Assembly: GCA_050744245.1 (NCBI GenBank)
Contig: JBOGGX010000053.1
Location: forward strand, 1-39,353
Origin: JBOGGX01 sp050744245
Lineage (GTDB): Bacteria > Actinomycetota > Acidimicrobiia > Acidimicrobiales > JBOGGX01
DNA length: 39,353 bases
Direction of reading: 5' to 3'
Below the pieces are notes generated by a model. That model made no database searches, was not told the origin of the DNA, and was given only the letters and a program-made list of their open reading frames with translations. This document shows, piece by piece, positions 7,076 through 18,783 of the stretch (positions within the stretch are counted from its first letter, which is position 1; each line of letters begins with the position of its first letter). Made by a program: the position numbers and the translations under genes.

Positions 7076-10000
7076 TCAGCCGACCCTGACTCGGATGGGG
7101 GTGATGCTCATGTGCCCGAACGCGCCGGTCGCCTCGACCCGCACGTTGTAGTTGCGGCGCGCCCCGGGCCTCCGACCGACGCGCGCACCTCGACCGCCAG
7201 CTCGGACAGGAGCCAGTCCAGCGTTCGGCCGCCAACGCGGCCTGCGCGTCGGCGCCGTTGACGCGTTCGAGCCCGAACCCCATCGAGATGGTGCGGTAGT
7301 GGAACATCAGCCGCTCCTCCTCGAGGCTCGGCTCTGACCCACGGGCGAAGGCGATCGCGGACCCATCGGGCGCGTCGCCGCCGATCTGGTGGAACAGCGG
7401 GGTGGTGGTGGGCGCAGCCTGGAACGTGTCGTTGTCGCCGAACGGCGAGGCGGCCTCGATCGACGTCTGGTTGTCGATGCCGTCGCCGTTGGGCCCGAGG
7501 TCGAGCTGCATGCCGGACTGGAGCCCGGCGCCATCGGCCGTCGGCGTCGGCGCCGGTGCGTCGGCGTAGACGGTGCCGTCCTCGTACCTGAGCCCGGCAT
7601 GGCCGTGGTAGATCCTGGCCCGGCCCTGGTTCGGCGACCCGGTGGCGTTGCTGTCGGTCGTCTCGGCCTGGTTCGGCCCGCTCAGCCAGAGCCGGCCGCC
7701 GCTTGTCGAGCCACTCGGCCAGCGCGTCCTGGTCGCCCGGGAACAGTCCACTGGTGTTGAAGCTGTCGTTGTCACCGGTGAGCATCACGACGGCCCGGTA
7801 GTGGTAGAGGTCGAGGGCGGCCGGGAAGAACTCGGCGCCGACGTCGATGTAGTCGTAGCCGACGCCGGCCGCGTCCAACGCCGCCGTGTACACGCCGGCG
7901 TAGTCGGTGAAGCCGAAGGCCGAGCCGTCGTCGTCGACCAGCAGCACGTCGGTCGTGGGGGCCGGGCGCACGCCGAGCCACACGGGCAGGTGCAGGCGCC
8001 GGCCGGTGGCCTGGTTGGTGAGGATCACCGAGCCCTCGTAGTCGCCGGGCTCGGCGTCGGCGACCGATCCGACGGCCATGTCGAACGTGACCCCGCCGCG
8101 GGCGCCGACCGTCAGGGTCGAGGTCGACGGCGTGACGGTGAGCCCGTCGTCGCCCGCGGTGGTGACGTACCACGTGACGGCGGCACCGCTCACGTTGCGG
8201 CCACGGATGGTGAACGGCACCGTCTCGCCGGCGGCCGCCTCGCCGCCGCTCAGGCTGGCGAAGGTGAACACGAGGCCGGGATCGACCGCCGCGGCCAGGT
8301 CGATGCGACCGGAGCCCCGCTCCAACACACCGGCGGGAACGGCCTGGGCCGTGTCGAGGAACACGTCCTCGGTGGCCGTGGTCATCAACGCCGACTTGAT
8401 GTGGGCCGGGCGCCAGTTCGGGTGGGCGTCGATGAGGAGCGTGACGGCGCCGGCGACGTGCGGTGTGGCCATGCTGGTGCCGGACTGGGCGCCGAACCAC
8501 CGCGTACCCACCGGGGATGACGTCGACGCCGAGCGCCACCACGTCGGGCTTGAGCGTCTTGTCCTGGGTCGGACCGCGGGAGCTGAACCCGGCCATGACG
8601 TCGCCGATGTTGGCCGCGGCCTGCGGCGCAAAGGTGAACTGGGCCTCGGCCTCACCGGCCGGGACGGTCGCATATGCCGCGACCATGGCCAGCCCCTGGG
8701 AGCGGCGCATGAACCAGGAAGGGATCGTCACCTGGGGGGCGTCGACTCCCGGCCCCATGGCCTGGAGGTTGTCGCCGTTGGCCGCCGAGTTGTAGACGAG
8801 GGCGGCCACCGCCCCCGCCTGCTGGGCGTTGAACACCTTGGTGCTGAACTCGGACACGCCCCGCTCGATGACCGGGATCGCCCCGGCCAGGGAGCCGGCC
8901 GGGAACGGGTTGCAGCCGAGCGAGCTCCCGCCGCCCACCACCTGCGCGGGGATGTACGGCGCCGGGGCCAAGGGTCGTCGTGACCTGCGGACCGAACTGG
9001 GCCGGGCCGACGGGCATGGCGGCCAGGGCGGGATCGACCGGATTCGTCACGTCGACGACGCCGGGGACGATGGTGGAGCCCTTGGTCGAGGCGCCGACCG
9101 CGATTACGTCGGGCGAGTTGGCCGGGGAGTTGCCGGTTCCGTGGGCCGGGCCCGAGTTGCCCTGGGCGTAGACCATGACGACACCGGCGTCGACCGCGGC
9201 CTCTCAGGCCTGGACCATGGGGTCGGGCCAGGCGAGCGTGTTCTGGTAGCTCGACCCCCACGAGTTGCTGATGACGCCGGCGCCGTCGGCCACCGCGTCC
9301 TCGATGGCCTGCACCAGCTTGACGGTGTAGGCGTTGGCGTTCTGGAAGTCGTCGTCGACGGTGGCCGGGTAGAAGACCCGGTAGTTCATGAGGAAGGCAC
9401 GCGGGGCCACGCCGGAGAGCGTCACGTGGACGCCCTGGATGTCGGCGACGGTGCCGGCGTTGCAGGCGACGGTGCCGGCCACGTGGGTCCCGTGGGGGCT
9501 GGCGTCGTTCGTGCCCTGGATGGGCGTGTCCTCGCCGGGCGCCGGCGGGTCGTCGGGCGGGAAGTAGGCGCGGGCGGCGATGACCTTGTTGTTGGTGAAC
9601 CGGGTGTCGCCGACGGGGTAGCCCCGTGGCGCGGTGTAGCCGGTGTCGTCGAAGCACGGGTTGCCCGCGTACTCGCCGTTCTCGTCGTACCTGACGAAGA
9701 TGCCGGTGTCGATGACGGCGACCTTCACGCCTTCCCCGGCGTGCTCCTGCCCGCCCAGCCGCTCCCACACGGCCGGGGCGCCGATCTGCTCGGGGGTGGC
9801 GTACATGTCGAGCTCGAAGGCCACGTCCGGGGTGACGGCGCGCACGCCGGGCAGCGCCCTGACCGCGGCCGCCTCCTCGGCCGACATGGCGACGGCGAGA
9901 CCGTTGACGACGACCTGGTAGGTGCGCTCGACCTCGGCGGCCGGCGCCACCTGCTCGAGTTGCCCGGCGAAGCCCTCCTGTCGGGATTCGAGCTGGTCGA

Positions 10001-10208
10001 GGTAGGCGGCGTTGGCCGCGGTCGACAGGTCGAGCGCGCCCAGTTCGCCTCCGGCCGCATCGGCCGCGTGGCGGGCGACCGCCGGCTCGGCCAGCTGGAC
10101 GATCCAGCGGTCGGCGTCGGCGGTGGCCAGGTCGACGGTGCCCGGCGGCCGGACCGCTGGGGGTCGCCGGCTCGTCGGCGCCGGAAGCAGACGGTCGGGG
10201 CCGGCCAC
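7076..10208 (-). pseudogene. Subtilisin-like (S8) serine protease, disrupted
   Basis: Remains of a large secreted subtilase. Recognisable in order: an inhibitor-I9-like propeptide (RWIVQLAEPAVAR, PGVRAVTPDVAFELD), the catalytic Asp region (KVAVIDTGI), His region (SPHGTHVAGTVA), NSWGSS, AQGNSGP, a PA-type insert (QAGAVAALVYNSAANG), the Ser region (QSGTSMATPHVAGA) and Fn3-like C-terminal modules. The frame is broken by an in-frame TGA at 9204-9206 (between PMVQA and EAAVDAG, where Trp fits) and by shifts near 8970, 8510, 7690, 7225 and 7165; the last frame ends at 7076. No signal peptide is visible, and the only start that does not run into the divergent ligase gene is a GTG at 10208. A translated product is unlikely. 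Confidence 0.88.
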
Positions 10209-10258
10209 CCCACCGCGGCACGCGGCGGGGATTCCGCGGCACGTACGCTGCGGGCTCG

Positions 10259-11731
10259 ATGGGCAAGGATGTCGCGCCGATCGTGTTCTCACGCGACGAC
10301 CGGCTGCGCTACCGCGAGAAGGTGCGGCGCGGGCTCGACGTGTTCGCCCGAATGCTGGCCGAGTCGCGTTTCGACCTCGCCCCGTCGAGCATGGGCCTGG
10401 AGATCGAGCTCAACCTGACCGACGCCGACGGCCAACCGGTGATGCGCAACGCCGAGGTGCTCCAGGCCATCGCCGACGAGGCCTTCCAGACCGAGGTCGG
10501 CCAGTGGAACATCGAGATCAACGTTCCCCCTCGCAAGATTACCGGCCGGGGCCTGGCCGAGTTCGAGCACGACGTCCGCGAGGACCTCAACGAGGCCGAC
10601 GCCAAGGCCGCCGACGCCGGCGCCAACATCATCATGATCGGCATCCTCCCGACCCTGGCCGAGGGCCACACCACCCTCGAGACCCTGTCGGCCAACCCCC
10701 GCTACGCCTTGCTCAACGAGCAGATCATCCAGGCCCGCGGCGAGAACCTGCACATCGACATCCGCGGCCGGGAGGAGCTCGACGCCTACGCCGACACGGT
10801 GGCGCCCGAGGGGGCGTGCACCAGCGTGCAGATCCACCTGCAGGTCGGCCCGGAGGAGTTCGCCTCCTACTGGAACGCATCGCAGGCCATCGCCGGCGTC
10901 CAGGTGGCGTTGGCCGCCAACTCCCCGTTCCTGTACGGCCGGGAACTGTGGCGCGAGACGCGGATCGCCCTGTTCCTCCAGTCGATCGACACCCGGCCCG
11001 AAGAGCTCAAGACCCAGGGCGTGCGCCCGCGGGTGTGGTTCGGCGAACGGTGGATCACGTCGATCTTCGATCTGTTCGAGGAGAACGTCCGCTACTTCCC
11101 ATCGCTGCTGCCGTTGTGCCAGGACGAGGACCCGGGGGCCGTGCTCGAAGCGGGCGGGACGCCGCAGCTGGCCGAGCTCAGGCTGCACAACGGGACGATC
11201 TGGCGGTGGAACCGCCCGGTGTACGACGTGGTCGCCGGCGTGCCCCACCTGCGGGTGGAGAACCGGGTGCTCCCCGCCGGCCCGACCGTGGTCGACATCA
11301 TGGCCAACGCCGCGTTCTACGCCGGTCTGGTCCGGGTCCTGGCCGAGGACGAACGCCCGGTCTGGAGCCGGATGTCGTTCACCGCCGCGGAGGACAACTT
11401 CCACGAGGGGGCCCGCGAGGGCATCGACGCCAGGATGTTCTGGCCGGGGGTGGGGGAGGCCCCGGTGACCGAGCTGGTGCTGCGCAGGCTGCTGCCCCTG
11501 GCCCGCGAGGGGCTCGACCGGTGGGAGGTCGATGCCGACATCCGCGACCGCCTGCTCGGGGTCATCGAGCAGCGCTGCCTGACCCAGCGCAACGGGGCGG
11601 CCTGGCAGGCCGAGGTGGTCCATGCCATCGACGACGGCCTCGGCGATCGCTACGCCACCCTGGCCGGCATGCTCCGCCGCTACCACACCCACATGCACAC
11701 CAACGACCCGGTCCACACCTGGCCGCTCTGA
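10259..11731 (+). CDS. Glutamate-cysteine ligase family protein (GCS2-type)
   Basis: A 490-residue member of the GCS2 ATP-dependent carboxylate-amine ligase family, which makes gamma-glutamyl amides such as gamma-glutamylcysteine. Family features include GLEIELNL near the N-terminus, FQTEVGQWNIEINVPPR, TSVQIHLQV and a conserved ALAANSPFLYGR. The substrate is open: related actinobacterial enzymes include EgtA of ergothioneine synthesis, but other parts of that pathway are not present here. The ATG at 10259 follows TACGCT by nine nucleotides with no clear ribosome binding site, suggesting a very short leader. It is transcribed away from the broken subtilase. A strong hairpin overlaps its stop codon. 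Confidence 0.85.
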   Translation: MGKDVAPIVFSRDDRLRYREKVRRGLDVFARMLAESRFDLAPSSMGLEIELNLTDADGQPVMRNAEVLQAIADEAFQTEVGQWNIEINVPPRKITGRGLAEFEHDVREDLNEADAKAADAGANIIMIGILPTLAEGHTTLETLSANPRYALLNEQIIQARGENLHIDIRGREELDAYADTVAPEGACTSVQIHLQVGPEEFASYWNASQAIAGVQVALAANSPFLYGRELWRETRIALFLQSIDTRPEELKTQGVRPRVWFGERWITSIFDLFEENVRYFPSLLPLCQDEDPGAVLEAGGTPQLAELRLHNGTIWRWNRPVYDVVAGVPHLRVENRVLPAGPTVVDIMANAAFYAGLVRVLAEDERPVWSRMSFTAAEDNFHEGAREGIDARMFWPGVGEAPVTELVLRRLLPLAREGLDRWEVDADIRDRLLGVIEQRCLTQRNGAAWQAEVVHAIDDGLGDRYATLAGMLRRYHTHMHTNDPVHTWPL

Positions 11732-11754
11732 TCGGCAACCGGAGGTTGCCGATC
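11730..11754 (+). terminator. Perfect 11-bp hairpin overlapping the ligase stop codon
   Basis: GATCGGCAACC-GGA-GGTTGCCGATC forms an uninterrupted stem starting inside the TGA stop. It is well placed as terminator of the rightward ligase gene, facing convergent aceE. No T-run follows, as is common in GC-rich actinobacteria. Confidence 0.65.
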
Positions 11755-11762
11755 GGACCACG

Positions 11763-11797
11763 CCGAGGGGGACCGGCACGACGGCCGCCCCCCTCGG
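11763..11797 (-). terminator. Second hairpin between convergent genes
   Basis: CCGAGGGGG at 11763-11771 pairs with CCCCCTCGG at 11789-11797, a 9-bp GC stem with a 17-nt loop, 35 nt beyond the aceE stop on the minus strand. It is a plausible terminator for aceE, with C-rich low-complexity sequence beside it. Confidence 0.45.
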
Positions 11798-11831
11798 GCA
11801 CCCCCCCCAACCCCCTCGACGTAGGCGGGGC

Positions 11832-14561
<2,730 letters not shown>

Positions 14562-14630
14562 GGCACCATGCTCCCACCTGGTTCGCGTGTCGCGCCTCAG
14601 TCAATCGGCGCGACCATGATTCGCCTCACC

Positions 14631-15683
14631 ATGGTGACGATCGTCTACACCGACGGGGCGTGCAGCGGGAATCCCGGGCCCGGCGGCTGGGCCTGGGCCG
14701 TTCCCGACGGCCCGTTCCGCAGCGGCGCCGAGCCCCGGACGACCAACCAGCGCATGGAGTTGAAGGCCGCGCTCGAGGCGCTGACCGACCTCGAGGGCGC
14801 CCTGGTGGTGATGAGCGACTCGACCTATGTCGTCAACTGCTTCCGCGACCGGTGGTACGAGGGCTGGCTGCGGCGGGGCTGGAAGACGACGGCGGGCAAG
14901 CCGGTGGCCAACCGTGACCTGTGGGAACCGTTGCTGGAGCTGGCGTTGGCCCGCGGCGTCGCGCGGGGGGCCGACAGCGGAGGGATCGACTTCCGGTGGG
15001 TGAAGGGGCACGGCTCCGATCCGATGAACGACGTCGTCGATCGGCTGGCGGTCGAGGCCGCCCTCACCCAGGAGGGACGCCGCGGGGAGCGCACCCCGGC
15101 CCCGGCCGACCTCGGGCCGTCCGATCTGCCGGGCGGCCGCGATGCCCGGCTGCCCGAGGGCCGGTTCGTGCTCGTCACCGGGCACCGCCCGCCGGAGCTC
15201 GGCGGCTACGAGCCGGACAATCCGGTGGCCACCGAGGTGCGGCGCCGGCTGGCCGAGATCCTGGCGGCCAAGCGCGAGCTCCAGCCCGACGTGCTGGCGG
15301 TGACCGGGCTGCAGCTCGGCGCCGAGCAGCTGGGGGCCGAGGCCGCGGCCGACGCCGGCGTGCCGTACCTCGCGGTGCTGCCCTACCCGCAGCCCGACGG
15401 CCAGTGGCCGGACCCGGCCCGCCAGCGGTTCAAGGAGCTGCTCCGGGGGGCGACCGCCGCGGTCCAGCTCGAACGGACGGTCCCGGCCAACCGGCAGCGG
15501 GCCGGGGGCTCGCTCGCCCGGCGCGACGGCTGGCTCGCCGGCCAGGTCGACGAGGCGGTCGTCGTGTGGGACGGCAGGGACCAGAACGTCGGGAAGCTGG
15601 TCCGCAAGCTCCAGGGCCGTCTCGGCGAGGAGAACGTGTGGATCGTCGACGTCCCCGCAAGCTCCGCAAACTCGACGCACTGA
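14631..15683 (+). CDS. rnhA: Ribonuclease HI fused to a YpsA-like SLOG domain
   Basis: The N-terminal ~150 residues are RNase HI, which cuts RNA in RNA-DNA hybrids: VYTDGACSGNPGPGGW, NQRMELKAALEAL, MSDSTYVVNC and VKGHGSDPMNDVVDRLA supply the Asp-Glu-Asp-Asp set. After a proline-rich linker (about 155-180) comes a second domain with FVLVTGHRPPELGGYEP, LAVTGLQLGAEQLGAEAAAD and EAVVVWDGRDQNVGKL, matching the Rossmann-like nucleotide-binding SLOG fold of YpsA/DUF1273. Mycobacterial RNase HI has a different C-terminal partner (phosphatase-like). The C-terminal SSANSTH and stop codon come from palindromic repeat copy 2. The start may be ATG 14631 or 14616; neither has a strong ribosome binding site. 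Confidence 0.88.
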   Translation: MVTIVYTDGACSGNPGPGGWAWAVPDGPFRSGAEPRTTNQRMELKAALEALTDLEGALVVMSDSTYVVNCFRDRWYEGWLRRGWKTTAGKPVANRDLWEPLLELALARGVARGADSGGIDFRWVKGHGSDPMNDVVDRLAVEAALTQEGRRGERTPAPADLGPSDLPGGRDARLPEGRFVLVTGHRPPELGGYEPDNPVATEVRRRLAEILAAKRELQPDVLAVTGLQLGAEQLGAEAAADAGVPYLAVLPYPQPDGQWPDPARQRFKELLRGATAAVQLERTVPANRQRAGGSLARRDGWLAGQVDEAVVVWDGRDQNVGKLVRKLQGRLGEENVWIVDVPASSANSTH

Positions 15684-15716
15684 GCGCCGCCAGGCGGCGC
15701 GAGGGGCGTCGAGAAT
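15666..15716 (+). repeat. Palindromic repeat family 1, copy 2 (51 nt)
   Basis: Same orientation as copy 1: left end GCAAACTCGACGCA, right end GGCGTCGAGAAT, inner hairpin GCGCCG-CCAGG-CGGCGC. One outer-arm base differs from the other copies (GGCG for TGCG). The element overlaps the rnhA-SLOG coding end and provides its TGA (15681-15683). It ends 19 nt before the ATG of the SDR gene. Confidence 0.85.
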
Positions 15717-15735
15717 GGCAATAGGGTCCGGCGGC

Positions 15736-16506
15736 ATGGAACTCGACGGAGTCGCCGCCATCGTGACCGGAGGGGCGTCGGGCCTGGGCGAGGCGAGCGC
15801 CAGGGCGCTGACCGACCGCGGGGCCCGGGTGGTCGTGCTCGACCTGCAGGACGACAAGGGCGAGCAGGTGGCCAAGGAGCTCGGCGGGGTGTACGTCCGG
15901 GCCGACGTCACCGACGCCGACGACGTGACCGCCGCGGTCGATGCCGCGGGCGAGCTCGGCCCGCTGCGGGCCCTGGTCAACTGCGCCGGCATCGGCTGGG
16001 CCCAGCGCACCGTCGGCCGCGACGGCAGCTACGACGGCGCCCACGACCTCGGCGCCTTCGAGAAGGTCGTGGCCGTCAACCTAATCGGCACGTTCAACTG
16101 CATCCGCCTGGCCGCCTCGGCCATGAGCCGGGGCGAGCCCGGTCCCGACGGCGACCGGGGCGCCATCGTCAACACCGCGTCGATCGCCGCGTTCGACGGC
16201 CAGATCGGTCAGGCCGCCTACTCGGCGTCGAAGGGCGGGATCGTCGGCATGACCCTCCCCGTCGCCCGCGACCTCTCGGCGGTGGGCGTGCGGGTCAACA
16301 CGATCGCGCCAGGGATCATGGACACGCCGCTGCTCGGCCTGCTGACCGACGACATCCGCCAGGCCCTCGGCGCCGGCGTGTTGTTCCCCAAGCGGCTGGG
16401 CCGGACCGACGAGTTCGCCCACCTGGCCGTCGAGCTGCTGACCAACTCCTATCTCAACGGCGAGGTCATCCGGCTCGACGGCGGGCTGCGGATGCCCCCG
16501 AAGTAG
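15736..16506 (+). CDS. SDR-family dehydrogenase, type II 3-hydroxyacyl-CoA dehydrogenase-like
   Basis: A 256-residue short-chain dehydrogenase/reductase. The cofactor motif TGGASGLG near the N-terminus, the VLDLQDDKG acidic end of strand 2 (predicting NAD preference), NCAGIGWA, the active-site serine in NTASIAAFDG and the YSASKGG catalytic Tyr-Lys pair are all present. The layout, with the long insertion before NTASIAAF and APGIMDTPLL, matches 17-beta-HSD10-like 3-hydroxyacyl-CoA dehydrogenases of fatty acid oxidation; the substrate remains inferred. I choose the ATG at 15736; the in-frame ATG at 15715 lies inside the palindromic repeat. AGGG upstream may be the ribosome binding site. The stop directly abuts the stop of the convergent epimerase gene. 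Confidence 0.9.
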   Translation: MELDGVAAIVTGGASGLGEASARALTDRGARVVVLDLQDDKGEQVAKELGGVYVRADVTDADDVTAAVDAAGELGPLRALVNCAGIGWAQRTVGRDGSYDGAHDLGAFEKVVAVNLIGTFNCIRLAASAMSRGEPGPDGDRGAIVNTASIAAFDGQIGQAAYSASKGGIVGMTLPVARDLSAVGVRVNTIAPGIMDTPLLGLLTDDIRQALGAGVLFPKRLGRTDEFAHLAVELLTNSYLNGEVIRLDGGLRMPPK

Positions 16507-17409
16507 TCATCCCTCGTCGCCGAGCACGTACCGCAACGCCGGCTCGAGCTCGGCGTGGCCGAAGGAGAACCCGGCCGCGGTGAGCTTGGCCGGCTCGACC
16601 CGTTTGCTGTCGAACAACAGCGCGCCGGCCATCTCGCCCAGCACCAGCTTGGGACCGAACGAGGGTGTGGGCAGGAACGTCGGCCGATGCAGGACGCGCC
16701 CCATCGTGTCGGCGAACTCGGCGTTGGTCACCGGGCCGGGCGCGGTCAGGTTCACCGGCCCGGCGACGTCGTTGAGCAACAGGAACTCGATGGCCGCCAA
16801 CTGGTCGGCCAACGTGATCCAGCTCCACCACTGCCGGCCCCCGCCGAGCCGGCCGCCCAGGCCGAACCTGGTCAGCCGCACCAGCCGAGGGAGGGCGCCG
16901 CCGTCCAGGCTGAGCACGATCCCCGTCCGGGTGGTGGCGACGCGCACGCCGGCGTCGGCGGCCGGTGCCGTCGCTCCCTCCCACACCTGGCAGACCTCGG
17001 TCAGGAACCCATGGCCAGCACCGCTCGCCTCGGTGAGCACCTCGTCGCCGCGGTCGCCGTAGTAGTCGACGCCGGAGGCCGAGACGAGCGCCGACGGCTT
17101 GGCGTCCAGTCCGGCCAGGGTCGCGGCCAGCAGCGTCGTGCCCTGGCGGCGCGACTCGATGATCCGGAGCTTCTGCTCCTCCGACCACCGCTTCGCCGCG
17201 ATCGGCTCGCCGGCCAGGTGGACGACCCCGTCGAGCCCTTCCAGTCCCGCGGCGTCGATCGTGCCCGCCCGGGGATCCCACCGGACCGCGGCCTCGCCGT
17301 GGGGCGCCGGTCCCCGCACCACCCTGACCACCTCGTGGCCGTGGGTCCGCAGCGACGCAACCAGCGCCGCGCCGATGAACCCGGTCGAACCCGTCACCGC
17401 TACTCGCAT
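16507..17409 (-). CDS. TIGR01777-family NAD-dependent epimerase/dehydratase-like protein
   Basis: A 300-residue extended-SDR protein. MRVAVTGSTGFIGAALVASL is the nucleotide-binding start; SASGVDYYGDRGDEVLTE, RTGIVLSLDGGALPRL and the WSWITLADQLAAIEFL segment are hallmarks of the TIGR01777 (YfcH / SulA-homologue) family, which has no agreed biochemical function. In Mycobacterium tuberculosis a member sits between dlaT and lipB; here it lies a few kb away from those genes. The ATG at 17409 has a GGGGTGGAG ribosome binding site directly upstream. It is co-directional with bacterioferritin but separated from it by a strong hairpin. Confidence 0.9.
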   Translation of the reverse strand: MRVAVTGSTGFIGAALVASLRTHGHEVVRVVRGPAPHGEAAVRWDPRAGTIDAAGLEGLDGVVHLAGEPIAAKRWSEEQKLRIIESRRQGTTLLAATLAGLDAKPSALVSASGVDYYGDRGDEVLTEASGAGHGFLTEVCQVWEGATAPAADAGVRVATTRTGIVLSLDGGALPRLVRLTRFGLGGRLGGGRQWWSWITLADQLAAIEFLLLNDVAGPVNLTAPGPVTNAEFADTMGRVLHRPTFLPTPSFGPKLVLGEMAGALLFDSKRVEPAKLTAAGFSFGHAELEPALRYVLGDEG

Positions 17410-17443
17410 GGCTCCACCCCAATCGCCGAAAGATCCGTTCTTC

Positions 17444-17479
17444 GGGTGGTTATCGCGCCGATAGGCGCGATAACCACCC
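17444..17479 (-). terminator. Perfect 16-bp hairpin with 4-nt loop
   Basis: GGGTGGTTATCGCGCC and its exact complement flank the loop GATA. It lies 32 nt downstream of the bacterioferritin stop and 34 nt upstream of the epimerase start, on the strand of both. Termination of the bacterioferritin transcript is the simplest role. There is no T-run, and the stem is unusually perfect. Confidence 0.7.
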
Positions 17480-17511
17480 CACATTAGGGCTGGCGGTCAA
17501 CCGGCGCAGGC

Positions 17512-17985
17512 TTACTCTGGGCGGATCTGCTGGGCCAGGTAGTTCTCGACGCCGACCTGGGCGACCAGGTCGGCCTGGGCCTCGAGCCAGTCGGTGTGCT
17601 CGGTCTCGTCGACCACGAGCCGTTCGAGAAGGTCGCGGGACACGGCGTCGCCCTTCTCGTGGCAGAGCTGGATGCCGGCGTTGTAGCGGGTGATGGCGTC
17701 GACCTCGGTCTCGTACTCGGCGTCGAACTGCTCCGGCACCGTCTCGCCCACCTTGACCGGGAACAGCCGTTGCATGTTGGGTACGCCGTCGAGGAACAGG
17801 ATGCGGTCGATGAGCTCCTCGGCGTGGCGCATCTCCTCGATCGACTCGTCGCGCCCCCGCTTGGCCAGCCGCTCGTAGCCCCAGTTGTCCTGCATCTTGG
17901 CGTGCAGGAAATACTGGTTCACCGCGGTCAGCTCGGCGGTCAGGCACTCGTTCAGCAGCTCGATGATGGCCGGGTCACCCTGCAC
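17512..17985 (-). CDS. bfr: Bacterioferritin
   Basis: A 157-residue ferritin-fold iron-storage protein that assembles into 24-mers and oxidises Fe(II). It begins MQGDPAIIELLNECLTAELT and contains NQYFLHAKMQDNWG, the ferroxidase helix ESIEEMRHAEELIDRILFL, with the Met that in E. coli Bfr binds haem, and the second ferroxidase segment VDETEHTDWLEAQ. The predicted ferroxidase Glu/His ligands are in place. The GTG at 17985 is chosen because it matches the family N-terminus, and TAGGGT lies exactly seven nucleotides upstream, suggesting a leaderless transcript. It is divergent from the TrkA-type gene at 18097. Confidence 0.95.
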   Translation of the reverse strand: MQGDPAIIELLNECLTAELTAVNQYFLHAKMQDNWGYERLAKRGRDESIEEMRHAEELIDRILFLDGVPNMQRLFPVKVGETVPEQFDAEYETEVDAITRYNAGIQLCHEKGDAVSRDLLERLVVDETEHTDWLEAQADLVAQVGVENYLAQQIRPE

Positions 17986-18096
17986 GGGTGCGACCCTACT
18001 CCTGACCGTCGCGTGACCGGTCCTGAGGTCGCGCAGCCGGTCGTTAGGATGCGCGCCGCGTGCCCATCGCCGTCCGGGGCACGGGAGGTCAGCTGC

Positions 18097-18756
18097 GTGC
18101 ACGTCGTCGTCGTCGGGTGCGGTCGGGTGGGTTCCGGCTTGACCGTCGCCCTCGAGGCGGCCGGCCACACGGTGGCCGTCATCGACCGGAGGCCACCGGC
18201 CTTCAACCGGCTTCCCGACGACTTCACCGGCCGGACGATCGTCGGCGTCGGCTTCGACCGCGACCGGCTGACCGAGGCCGGCATCCAGGAGGCCGCCGCC
18301 GTGGCCGCGGTCACCAACGGCGACAACTCCAACATCACCGTCGCCCGCGTGGCCAAGGAGACCTACGGCGTCGAACGGGTGGTGGCCAGGATCTACGACC
18401 CGAGGCGGGCGGCGATCTACGAGCGGCTTGGCATCCCGACCATCGCCACCGTGCAGTGGACCACCGAGCGCGTGCTGCGCCGGGTGCTGCCCGATACGCC
18501 TGCGGTCGAGTGGACCGACCCGTCGGCGAAGGTGGTGCTGGTCGAGCGGCGCGTGCCGTCGGCGTGGGCGGCCCGGAAGCTCGGCGAGCTCGAGCGGACC
18601 GACCTGGCTCGCGTCGTCGGCCTCTCGCGGCTCGGGATTTCACGCGTGGCCGATCCGAAGCTCATCCTGCAGGACGGCGACATCGTCTTCGTCGCGGTGG
18701 CGGCCGACCACCTCGACGACTACGAGGACCTCCTCGCCGCCGGACCGGTTCACTAG
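18097..18756 (+). CDS. TrkA-family K+ uptake regulator, first of two (CeoB-like)
   Basis: A 219-residue cytoplasmic protein with an N-terminal RCK/TrkA-N Rossmann domain (VHVVVVGCGRVGSGLTVALE, VIDRRPPAFNRL, NGDNSNITVARVAKE) and a C-terminal TrkA-C part (RRVPSAWAARKLGELER, LQDGDIVFVAV). Such proteins bind nucleotides and gate potassium transporters. The GTG at 18097 follows GGGAGG by eight nucleotides, a strong ribosome binding site; longer in-frame starts lie over the divergent bacterioferritin gene. It is followed 27 nt later by a second TrkA protein and then an APC permease, the same order as the ceoB-ceoC-Rv2690c region of Mycobacterium tuberculosis. Confidence 0.92.
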   Translation: MHVVVVGCGRVGSGLTVALEAAGHTVAVIDRRPPAFNRLPDDFTGRTIVGVGFDRDRLTEAGIQEAAAVAAVTNGDNSNITVARVAKETYGVERVVARIYDPRRAAIYERLGIPTIATVQWTTERVLRRVLPDTPAVEWTDPSAKVVLVERRVPSAWAARKLGELERTDLARVVGLSRLGISRVADPKLILQDGDIVFVAVAADHLDDYEDLLAAGPVH

Positions 18757-18783
18757 GCGTCTGGGCGACGAGGACGAGCGGCC

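Noticed and set aside
6777..7775. A 332-residue fusion of a subtilase fragment with the antitoxin
   Set aside because: The frame only runs through because of a frameshift. The antitoxin has its own GTG, operator and full-length family match, and the upstream part belongs to the broken protease.
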